A stretch of 35,809 bases of DNA, taken from contig PLTJ01000068.1 in the NCBI GenBank assembly GCA_003164455.1, positions 4,141-39,949 of the forward strand, given 5' to 3'. Shown here one piece after another: positions 19,986 through 27,724 of the stretch; position 1 is the first letter of the stretch; every line of letters begins with the position of its first letter. Under the pieces are notes generated by a model. It was not told where the DNA came from. It ran no database searches and saw nothing but the letters and a program-made list of their open reading frames with translations. Position numbers and translations under genes: made by a program. The DNA comes from Acetobacteraceae bacterium (GTDB taxonomy: Bacteria > Pseudomonadota > Alphaproteobacteria > Acetobacterales > Acetobacteraceae).

Positions 19986-20130
19986 CTCCTGTCCAGACGG
20001 TCCCGCTGGGGTGTGCCCGGGGGGGTGGCGAGGCGCGGAAGCATCGCGAAGCTGGAGAGCAGCGGCGCGGCGCGGCGATTTCCAGCGGCGATGTGCGTCC
20101 GGTGGCCAGAAGGACACTCGGTTGCCGGAG

Positions 20131-20242
20131 GGCCGGGGGCGGTTAGGTTAGCCTGGGTTACCCTTGCCAAGCGCTGTACGGAACTGGCAATGTAAGTTCC
20201 ATGGTACTGCTGGACAGGGTAACCCAGGCTAACCCCTCGGCC
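20131..20242. repeat. Long inverted repeat with 19-bp perfect arms and GGTTA iterations
   Basis: GGTTAGCCTGGGTTACCCT (20146-20164) and exact reverse complement AGGGTAACCCAGGCTAACC (20216-20234), with outer GGCCG/CGGCC. Confidence 0.95.
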
Positions 20243-20262
20243 ACAGCCCCTCCCATTGGCCA

Positions 20263-21930
20263 TCACTTTGGCACAGCCTCCAGCTTCCACTTGGTGGCGC
20301 TGTGCGCGGTGCCGTCCACCGCGAACCGGTAGGGCGACCCGTCGGCTCCGCAGGACACGATGCGTTGTGCGTTCTTTTTCAGCCATTCCCCCAACCGGGT
20401 TGGGCTGATGTATTCTGCCCCCTGGCCGGCCGCGACGGCGCGGAGCGCATCCCGCAGTTCGGGGTGCGCCGGGTCGCCTTCATCGCCAAACGCGGCTCCC
20501 CTCGGCAACGTTTCCTGCGCCTTCTGGCGCACGTCGCGGACCAGCACCCCTTTGTCTGCGCCGATGGCTTCCAGCCACGCCGCCGCGACCGCGCGCAGGG
20601 CGGCCAGCTTCGGGTCATGGCCACGGGTGCGCTCCATGACATCGCAGGGATCGGCCTCGCCCAACCATGTTAGCGCCGAGCGCACCATCTTGGACCAGAC
20701 CTCGAACGACCCGAGCGGCGTCTCGGTCGGGCGCTCGCCGGACATCGCATAGGCGCGGATGACGGTCAGGGCCTTGACGATCAACATAGGGCGTGCCCGC
20801 TTAGCCAACGCCACCGGATCGAACTTGAAGTCGCGCAACTCAGGGCGCTCGACATGGGGGTCAATCCGGCCGACCAGGGCGCGCCGGGTCAGGTCGCCAA
20901 CCAGGACCAAGTTGTTACCGGTGGCCGCAAGGAAGAACGTGTTCGGGACCATCACATTCTTGCTGCCCCCCAGGGGTCGGATGTTGACCAGAGGCTGCGT
21001 CAGCAGTTGACACAGCAGCTCGCCGCCGAGTGGGTGGTCGGTGTTGTCGATTGTGATCACCGCATGGCCGGCCAGCACCAACGCGACCACCCGCTTTTCC
21101 AACTCGGCGTCGCCATATTTATCGTGGCCGGTGGAGGTGACCGCTGCTTCGTGCCCTGTCGCGATGATCGACGCGACGTCAACAATCTTACTTTTGCCGC
21201 TGCCGGCGGTCGGTCCGTCAAAGGTGTGCATCGGCGCAGTCGGGATCGAGCAGCGTACAGCCGCCGTCAGGACGGCCGACAGTGCTACCGACTCGTCGGC
21301 CTTGGTCTCGAATTCGTATCCACGGAACAGTCGTTTGATTGAGGCGAGCGCTTTCCGCGCCACCTCCTTATCCGGGTGCTCAGGGACCTGGGCGAACCGC
21401 ACGCCGAGGGGGTTGAACAACAGGCCCGTCGCGGTGTCGTAACCCGGCGTTTCGATGATGGACATGTCCGGCCGGAAGGTCGGCGCGGTGGTCACGGCAA
21501 GCAGCGGTCGGAGGCGCCAGTCGCCGTCGCGCGCGAGGTAGGCCTCGGCAACAAGCCGCGGGCAGTCGCACGGCACGGAGTCACCCGCCCTGCCATCAAA
21601 TTTCTCGAAGCGAGCCGCACGCATAAACTGTTCTATCAGAGCGGCGGGTTCCACCGCCGCAAGGCGCGGCGCATCGGCGGTGCCCCCGCCGGATATCTTG
21701 ATCTTGTCGATAATCACATGGACAACTCGGCCACCGCTTTGGAAGATGTCGCCCGCTGCCTGAACGAGCGCAGCTTCTGCCTCATCGACTACGCGGGGCA
21801 GCCCCCCCGGTGTCACGTTGACCACGGGCAGGTCCGGATCTGTCGCGGGTGCCGGACGCTTCTTCTTGCCGCGTTGCGCCCGCCCCTCGGCCAGGTTGAT
21901 GATATTGGATTCCTCGGTCATCGCCGACAC
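20263..21930 (-). CDS. Phage/plasmid-type AAA+ ATPase (replicative helicase-like)
   Basis: 555 aa; Walker A FDGPTAGSGKSKIVDV, acidic block AVITIDNTDHP, PNTFFLAATGNNLVLVGDLTRRALVGRIDPHVERPELRDF; overlaps the upstream prim-pol gene by 13 nt. Confidence 0.75.
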   Translation of the reverse strand: MSAMTEESNIINLAEGRAQRGKKKRPAPATDPDLPVVNVTPGGLPRVVDEAEAALVQAAGDIFQSGGRVVHVIIDKIKISGGGTADAPRLAAVEPAALIEQFMRAARFEKFDGRAGDSVPCDCPRLVAEAYLARDGDWRLRPLLAVTTAPTFRPDMSIIETPGYDTATGLLFNPLGVRFAQVPEHPDKEVARKALASIKRLFRGYEFETKADESVALSAVLTAAVRCSIPTAPMHTFDGPTAGSGKSKIVDVASIIATGHEAAVTSTGHDKYGDAELEKRVVALVLAGHAVITIDNTDHPLGGELLCQLLTQPLVNIRPLGGSKNVMVPNTFFLAATGNNLVLVGDLTRRALVGRIDPHVERPELRDFKFDPVALAKRARPMLIVKALTVIRAYAMSGERPTETPLGSFEVWSKMVRSALTWLGEADPCDVMERTRGHDPKLAALRAVAAAWLEAIGADKGVLVRDVRQKAQETLPRGAAFGDEGDPAHPELRDALRAVAAGQGAEYISPTRLGEWLKKNAQRIVSCGADGSPYRFAVDGTAHSATKWKLEAVPK

Positions 21931-22733
21931 CTCCGGGCTTCGCGTTTACAGATCGAGTCAACGACGCGCGTCAGCTCGTCGTTATCCAGCGAGGGCCGGC
22001 AGCGGGCCGCATTCCACATCCGCATCACGTCAAGAACCAACAGCGGGTCCACCCAGTGCCGAAGCAGATACCCGGTAAGCTGCGCGACTGCTGCGTTGCG
22101 GGTGCCTTGTGTCGCCCCGGCCGCGAACAGGTCCCGGTGCCGCTCGGGCGAGGCAACGGTAGCGCCCGCCGGCCCGCTACCGCCGGCTTGCTGAGCGGCC
22201 AGCAGCAGCCACGGTGGCGCATGCCCGACGGCAACCACCTCCGGCCCATGGCCTGGGTGCCAGCGGTAGCAACCACCGTTAGGGTGGACAGACGGCGGCG
22301 CGACCACGTAGCCGCCATCGGAACGCACGTCGATGCCCGGCGCGAACTTGCCGACACTGTTCCGGATGCCGGGCGCGCCAGCGAAGTAGAGGTGCCAGCC
22401 GCCCCCGCCGGTGGTGGCCACGACCGTCTCGCCGACGCCGCCGTGCTCGCGTCGCAAGTCGGCGAAGGACACGTCGCCGCCGTGCCGCGGATCGCCGTCT
22501 ATGACGAACAGGTTGCTTACTGAGCCTGTGGCGATGCCGACGTTGGCGGCCGGGTATTCGGTCCACCAGCGCCGGATCGCCGCCTCGTCCGTGGTGGCGT
22601 CCAGGCACCCGCGCCCACCGCGTTCCTTGGCGATGAACGGCAGCTTGCTGCGCACACCCAGGGGGAAGACCGCCCACCCAAGCGCGGCATAGCCGAGCGC
22701 CGCGTCGAGGTGCGTCGTCTTGCCGCCGCTCAT
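21918..22733 (-). CDS. Bifunctional DNA primase/polymerase (prim-pol domain)
   Basis: 271 aa; ALGYAALGWAVFPLGVRSKLPFI, WWTEYPAANVGIATGSVSNLFVIDGDPRHGG, TTGGGGWHLYFAGAPGIRNSVGKFAPGIDVRSDGGYVVAPPSVHPNG. Confidence 0.92.
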   Translation of the reverse strand: MSGGKTTHLDAALGYAALGWAVFPLGVRSKLPFIAKERGGRGCLDATTDEAAIRRWWTEYPAANVGIATGSVSNLFVIDGDPRHGGDVSFADLRREHGGVGETVVATTGGGGWHLYFAGAPGIRNSVGKFAPGIDVRSDGGYVVAPPSVHPNGGCYRWHPGHGPEVVAVGHAPPWLLLAAQQAGGSGPAGATVASPERHRDLFAAGATQGTRNAAVAQLTGYLLRHWVDPLLVLDVMRMWNAARCRPSLDNDELTRVVDSICKREARRCRR

Positions 22734-22948
22734 AGTGGTCGCGCCGCCTGACGCACATCTTCCTGGCGCGACGCCGACGGTGGCGCGGGGTAAGGTTGGG
22801 CCTGTAAAAGGAACATTTTCGGAACCTCGGTGACTTTTGAGATCCCAGCGCGGTCTTCACTTTCGGGCGGCGGCGCGGTAAACTTGGTTGTTTCCAGTTG
22901 CTTCCAAGCCTGCCGCTTCGCCCTAACCGTCCACGCTGGGGCGAAGTT

Positions 22949-23347
22949 TTATGCGGCGACGACGACGACCGGCTCCACGACCTTCCGTGGCCTGCCGCTC
23001 CGCCCGCTCGCCTTGCAGGCCGTCGTACCGGGAAAGGTGCGTCCAGCCGGTGCGTCGTTCGTTCCCTGCCGCGGCAGCGACTCTCTGAATGCCTCGATTT
23101 CGCTCCGCAACCAGAAGACCCGCGAGCCGACGTATCGGCCGGGCGCTAGCTTGCCCTCCCGCACCATTTTCCAGAGCGTGGGGTAGGAGGAGTGCAGCAG
23201 GAGGCACGTCTCCGCCTTCGTAACGAGCGGGTCTTCACCGGCCCATGCCGCGGTCGGCGCGAGCACGCCGACACCGGCCGGGTGATCCAACATGCCGCCC
23301 GCGGCGGTAGGCGCAGTCGGCGCGGTCGACTCCATCACCTTGGACAT
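22949..23347 (-). CDS. Helix-turn-helix (AlpA/excisionase-like) protein
   Basis: 132 aa; DPLVTKAETCLLLHSSYPTLWKMVREGKLAPGRYVGSRVFWLRSEIEAFRESLP is an AlpA-like wHTH. Confidence 0.75.
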   Translation of the reverse strand: MSKVMESTAPTAPTAAGGMLDHPAGVGVLAPTAAWAGEDPLVTKAETCLLLHSSYPTLWKMVREGKLAPGRYVGSRVFWLRSEIEAFRESLPRQGTNDAPAGRTFPGTTACKASGRSGRPRKVVEPVVVVAA

Positions 23348-23353
23348 TGCGAA

Positions 23354-23384
23354 ATTCCCGGTTAGTTAATGACTGGCCGGGAAT
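23354..23384. promoter_or_regulatory. Candidate operator upstream of HTH gene
   Basis: 8-bp inverted repeat ATTCCCGG (23354-23361) / CCGGGAAT (23377-23384), 7 nt from the HTH start codon. Confidence 0.45.
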
Positions 23385-23471
23385 GTATTTACTGCGCCGC
23401 GCACATGCGACCGCAAAGTCATGCCGAAAATACCTAGAATATCGGCCGACTTTAGGCAAGTCATCAGGGTC

Positions 23472-23594
23472 CGTACGGGGCTCCTCCCGTTGGTTCCGGC
23501 TGCTGGCTGCTAGCTACCAGATGTGGTAGCTGATCGGCCTATTTTACATGAATATGGTGGGCACCGGAGCCAACGGGAGGAGCTGCTCCGTACG
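23472..23594. repeat. Nested imperfect palindrome, about 120 nt
   Basis: Outer arms 23472-23499 and 23564-23594 (CTCCTCCCGTTGG / CCAACGGGAGGAG core); inner hairpin AGCTACCA (23512-23519) / TGGTAGCT (23524-23531). Confidence 0.9.
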
Positions 23595-24243
23595 CGACGA
23601 GCCTTGTAATGCGGCACAGCGCGCCAAGCATCTGCGGGTGGATGGTTTCCACGATCCGCTCGACGAACTGCATTGCGGCGCTTGAGGCGAGGGGCCGACC
23701 GTGCTTCGGGTCGGAAGGAGTCCATCCCCAACTAAACTTCTTGCCCGTCGTCTGTTCCCAGATGTGGCGCAGCTCCTTTACGAATTCCAACAGGCGGCGG
23801 CTGATCGGCGTTTCCTCTTCCTTCCGCGGCCTCCCCTTGGGCCGCTGGCCGCGGCGTTGCACGTCGAGCGCCGCGCGGCGGACAGCCTCCGTCTCGCGGG
23901 TCAGCGCGTCCAGGCGATCCACGGCAGTAATGATCGGATCACCCGAGGGATCATCATCGCCCCTCGCCAGCGAAAGGGCTAACGGCACGAAGTTGCGTTC
24001 ATCCCTCAGAAGCTCCAAGGCCGCACCGAGTCTCTTTGCCAAATCATCCAGGTCTTCGCCCGCCCAGTCGTCGGCCGTCTTGTGCGCGTCTGTGGTGTAG
24101 GTCACCGCTGCGATGTACGCGTCCACTGCCTTGCGCAGAGAATTGCGCAGGGCATCGCGATCGTGGATGTTGAACTTGGACGCCAGCGCGGCCACCAGCG
24201 CCGTCAGGTCGTTGTCTGTGATATCTCGCGGCGCCGCCGTCAC
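23539..24243 (-). CDS. Hypothetical protein translationally coupled to integrase
   Basis: 234 aa; start codon overlaps the integrase stop (24240-24243). Confidence 0.7.
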   Translation of the reverse strand: MTAAPRDITDNDLTALVAALASKFNIHDRDALRNSLRKAVDAYIAAVTYTTDAHKTADDWAGEDLDDLAKRLGAALELLRDERNFVPLALSLARGDDDPSGDPIITAVDRLDALTRETEAVRRAALDVQRRGQRPKGRPRKEEETPISRRLLEFVKELRHIWEQTTGKKFSWGWTPSDPKHGRPLASSAAMQFVERIVETIHPQMLGALCRITRLVAYGAAPPVGSGAHHIHVK

Positions 24244-25499
24244 GCCCGCAACTCCACCACGTTTCCCCCGGCCACGCGTCCGATGAGGGTCATGATCCGC
24301 CGCGTCACCGCCTCCTGGATCTTCTGATTCTCATCTGCGTATTGGTGCTGATCATACACATCGGCGATGCCGCCCTCCCGGTGATTCTGGATTCTGTTCA
24401 TCGCGTCGCGGCCAAAGCCGAGGCTGGTGATCATGGTGCCATGCGTCCGGCGCAAGTCGTGCGGCGTCACCTTGTCCGGCGCGAGGATGCCCAGGGCAGC
24501 GCACGTGTCCCGCATCGCGCCGTCCAGGCCCGCCACCGCCCGCGCGCCGCGCTCATCAGCCGGGAAGGCGAAGCCGGTCTTCGCTTCACCGACCTCGGCC
24601 AGTAGGTCCAGGACCGGTGCGGTCAGCCAAACCCTGTGTCCGGCGCCGTTCTTGGTGCCCGGCCAGCCAAGTGCGAGGTCCGGGTCGCCGGGCAGTTCCC
24701 ACCACCCGCCGCTGATATGTTCGCGGCGCATACAGGAGACCTCGCCCGGCCGTTGCCCGGTCAACAAGATTGTTTTCAGGGCCGCGCTGCGAACAAGCCC
24801 GGCCCTGTCGAACTCCGCCCAGAACCGCGGCAGTTCGGATTCGCTCAACACCCGCTCCCGTGATTTGGTCGCGTTGCGCGTCACGCCGTGACAGGGGTTC
24901 ACCGCGATATCGCCGAGCTCCTCCCTGATCGCCCAGGCGAAGATGGCGCTTGCCGAAGCAAGCACTTGGTTTGCCATCACAGGCGCACCGCCCTCGGTCA
25001 GCTTCCGGACGACCGCGCGGACATCGCCGCGTGTGACGTCGCGAGCGCGCAGCTTGCCCCACCGGGGAAGCAAATGCTTCGTCACCAACGCGTCGGCCTG
25101 CCGCCAGGATTTGTTGCCTCCCGGGCGCTTGGCGTGTTCCAGGTAGCGGGCGGCCACGTCCTGGAAGGTCTCGGCCCTGGTGCCGCGCAGCTTCTCGGCC
25201 TGCGGGTCCGTCCCGCGCGCCACCTGCCCCAGGAGGTCACGCGCCCGGTCGCGCGCGTCGGCGAGGCCAATCGCATCCGCCCGACCAATCGTGAACACTC
25301 GCAGCCGGCCGCCGGCCCGGTAGGTGAACCTCCAACTCCTGCTCCCGCTGGGCTGCACGGCCAGAGCGAGGCCGGGCGCTATCGCGTCCCAGAAGAGCAC
25401 GCGGTCGGGTCCCGGGGCGACGGACCGAATAAACCGGTCGCTGAGCCGAAGCTTGTTAGGCTGCCTCGGCGGTGACCCGTCTCGTCGGGGTCGTGGCAT
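24240..25499 (-). CDS. Tyrosine recombinase / phage integrase (P4-type, DUF4102-like N-terminus)
   Basis: 419 aa; LFWDAIAPGLALAVQPSGSRSWRFTYRAGGR N-terminus; catalytic TGQRPGEVSC, HDLRRTHGT, NHREGGIADVYDQHQY. Confidence 0.95.
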   Translation of the reverse strand: MPRPRRDGSPPRQPNKLRLSDRFIRSVAPGPDRVLFWDAIAPGLALAVQPSGSRSWRFTYRAGGRLRVFTIGRADAIGLADARDRARDLLGQVARGTDPQAEKLRGTRAETFQDVAARYLEHAKRPGGNKSWRQADALVTKHLLPRWGKLRARDVTRGDVRAVVRKLTEGGAPVMANQVLASASAIFAWAIREELGDIAVNPCHGVTRNATKSRERVLSESELPRFWAEFDRAGLVRSAALKTILLTGQRPGEVSCMRREHISGGWWELPGDPDLALGWPGTKNGAGHRVWLTAPVLDLLAEVGEAKTGFAFPADERGARAVAGLDGAMRDTCAALGILAPDKVTPHDLRRTHGTMITSLGFGRDAMNRIQNHREGGIADVYDQHQYADENQKIQEAVTRRIMTLIGRVAGGNVVELRA

Positions 25500-25657
25500 G
25501 GTCGGTCTCCGTATAACGCTGGGGTAACAGAGCGGCCTTAATGAACCCTAATACACCTTAACGCGGATTAACAGGGAAAACCGCGCAACCGACGGAGTTA
25601 CCGATGTTTTTTGCGCATCAAAAATAGCAGGCAAACAGGGGCAAACGGGCGCGCTTG

Positions 25658-25673
25658 TTAAGGGGTCCTTAAC
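25658..25673 (+). promoter_or_regulatory. Candidate CtrA box upstream of motB
   Basis: TTAA-GGGGTCC-TTAAC, a full match to the alphaproteobacterial CtrA consensus TTAA-N7-TTAAC, about 45 nt upstream of the motB start. Confidence 0.55.
25659..25672. repeat. Putative attR: 14-nt direct repeat TAAGGGGTCCTTAA
   Basis: Exact copy of 9755-9768, between the integrase gene and motB. Confidence 0.65.
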
Positions 25674-25717
25674 CGCGTGAACGCAGGATAGTCACCGGTT
25701 TCGGATGGTGATCGGCG

Positions 25718-26758
25718 ATGAGCGGCAAGCGGCGATCGGGCGACAAGTCGGCGCTGATCGTGATCAAGCACGACGGTGGGGAGGATGCCGAGCACCACGG
25801 CGGCGCCTGGAAGGTGGCCTATGCCGATTTCATGACCGCCATGATGGCGTTCTTCCTGCTGATGTGGCTGCTGAACGCCACCACGGAGGCGCAGAAGCAT
25901 GGCCTTGCCGACTATTTCTCGCCGACCGCCTCGCTGATCCACTCCGTGTCAGGCACTGGTCTGCCGTTCGGTGGCCGTACGCCGTTCGACAACGGCGCCA
26001 TGGTCTCCGACCAGGGTGCCATGAGCGTCATGCCGGCCAACTCGGTCGCACCGCCCGACCCCGACGAAGACGATTCGGATGCCTCGACGGAGCCGGTCCA
26101 CCCGAACAGCCTCCAAAACTCCGGCCTGGAGCAAGGCACCGCGAGCGGCAATGCGGCGGTTGCCGGGCCACAATCCGGCATCCAGGCGCCCGGCGGCGGC
26201 CCGGCGCTGACCGAGGCGGCAGCGCCGCCGACACAGGCGCAGACCGCCGGGTTGCTGCGGGCCGAGCAGGAGCATCGCCAGGCGGCGGCGTTCCAGGAAG
26301 CTGCCGAGCAGATCCGCCAGGCCGTGCTCGCCGACCCGCAATTGGTCACGCTCGCGAGCCAGCTTGCCATCGACGTGACGCCGGAGGGGTTGCGCATCCA
26401 GATCCTGGACGAGGACCACCGGCCGATGTTCGACTCAGGGTCTTCCGTGTTGCTGGACCGCGCCCACGCACTGCTGCTGAAAGTCGCCCCCGTACTGGCG
26501 AAGCTGTCGGAAGGCATTGCCATCTCAGGCCATACCGATGCCGCGCCTTATCGCGGCGGCGACAAGTCGAACTGGGAGCTTTCCACCGAGCGTGCCAATG
26601 CCACCCGCCGGCTGTTGGTCGAGGCAGGGCTGCAGGATTCCCGTTTCCGCAGCGTGTCGGGGAATGCCGACCGTGATCCATTGCTGCCGGCCGATCCGTT
26701 CGCCGCGGCGAACCGGCGGATCACCATCGTGGTGTTGCGGTCCGCGCCGAGAAACTGA
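25718..26758 (+). CDS. motB: Flagellar motor protein MotB
   Basis: AWKVAYADFMTAMMAFFLLMWLLNAT plug/TM segment; OmpA-like ISGHTDAAPYRGGDKSNWELSTERANATRRLLVEAG. Confidence 0.95.
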   Translation: MSGKRRSGDKSALIVIKHDGGEDAEHHGGAWKVAYADFMTAMMAFFLLMWLLNATTEAQKHGLADYFSPTASLIHSVSGTGLPFGGRTPFDNGAMVSDQGAMSVMPANSVAPPDPDEDDSDASTEPVHPNSLQNSGLEQGTASGNAAVAGPQSGIQAPGGGPALTEAAAPPTQAQTAGLLRAEQEHRQAAAFQEAAEQIRQAVLADPQLVTLASQLAIDVTPEGLRIQILDEDHRPMFDSGSSVLLDRAHALLLKVAPVLAKLSEGIAISGHTDAAPYRGGDKSNWELSTERANATRRLLVEAGLQDSRFRSVSGNADRDPLLPADPFAAANRRITIVVLRSAPRN

Positions 26759-26767
26759 GCGGGGCCC

Positions 26768-27634
26768 ATGCTCGTCATCGGTGGATTGGTTTTCCTGCTC
26801 GTCTGTGTGTTCGGCAGCTACATGGCTTCCGGCGGCAGCCTCGGGGTTTTGCTCGAGGCACTCCCGTTTGAGATACTGACCATCGGCGGCGCGGCAGTCG
26901 GCTCCTTCGTCATGGCTAACAGCATTTACGACGTGAAGCACACACTGGTCGCGTTGCGGAAGGTTCTGAAGGGAACGGACTACAATAAATCCGACTACAT
27001 CGACCTGCTCTGCTTACTGTTTTTCTTCGTCAGACTGGCGAGCACCAAAGGCTCGATGGCGCTGGAACCGCACATCGAGAAGCCACTGGAAAGCGCCGCC
27101 TTCAGGAAATTCCCGAAGATCCTGGCAAACCACCATGCCTGTCCGATGATCTGCGACTACCTGCGCATGGTGGGCATGAACGCCGATGACCCTCACCAGA
27201 TTGAGGACGTGATGGGGCGGGAGTTGAAAAAGATGCTGTACGAGGAGCTGCATCCAGCGCATGCGATGCAAACCATCGCCGATGCATTGCCGGCGCTCGG
27301 TATCGTTGCGGCTGTGCTGGGCGTGGTCAAAACGATGTCCCACATCGACCAGCCGCCGGCGGTGCTGGGGGCGATGATCGGTAGCGCGCTGGTCGGAACT
27401 TTCCTGGGCGTGCTGCTGGCCTACGGGCTGGCCGGACCTTGCGCCAGCCGGATGAAGAGCATGGTCGAGGAGGAGAGCAAGTATTTCGAAGTGATCCGCG
27501 CCGTGCTGGTTGCCCATCTGCATGGCAATGCGCCGCAGGTGAGCGTGGAGGCCGGACGCAAAATGGCGCCCAACCAGCACATGCCGACATTCTTCGAGCT
27601 GGAGAACGCGGTGCAGGACCTGCAGATCGGCTGA
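26768..27634 (+). CDS. motA: Flagellar motor stator protein MotA
   Basis: MLVIGGLVFLLVCVFGSYMASGGSLGVLLEALPFEILTIGGAAVGSF and ADALPALGIVAAVLGVVKTM. Confidence 0.95.
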   Translation: MLVIGGLVFLLVCVFGSYMASGGSLGVLLEALPFEILTIGGAAVGSFVMANSIYDVKHTLVALRKVLKGTDYNKSDYIDLLCLLFFFVRLASTKGSMALEPHIEKPLESAAFRKFPKILANHHACPMICDYLRMVGMNADDPHQIEDVMGRELKKMLYEELHPAHAMQTIADALPALGIVAAVLGVVKTMSHIDQPPAVLGAMIGSALVGTFLGVLLAYGLAGPCASRMKSMVEEESKYFEVIRAVLVAHLHGNAPQVSVEAGRKMAPNQHMPTFFELENAVQDLQIG

Positions 27635-27724
27635 GCCCGATGCGCTGTTTGATCCATATCAAGGCGGAATACCGTCCTGTGTGGGATTTCGAAACGAACC
27701 CACACAGCGCGAAAGGTTCGGACG

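Larger units (their letters stand above)
9755..25672. mobile_element. Integrated genomic island / phage-satellite-like element with defence-type cargo
   Basis: Bounded by identical 14-nt repeats; tyrosine integrase at the right end; prim-pol, AAA+ ATPase and HTH module; flanks (gluQRS, motBA) look chromosomal; no capsid, portal or terminase recognised. Confidence 0.72.

Noticed and set aside
21376-22194. 272-aa plus-strand ORF
   Set aside because: Antisense to the AAA+ ATPase and prim-pol genes, which carry clear motifs.
25705-26676. 323-aa plus-strand ORF overlapping motB
   Set aside because: Frame-shifted shadow of motB; Arg/Gly-rich and without domains.
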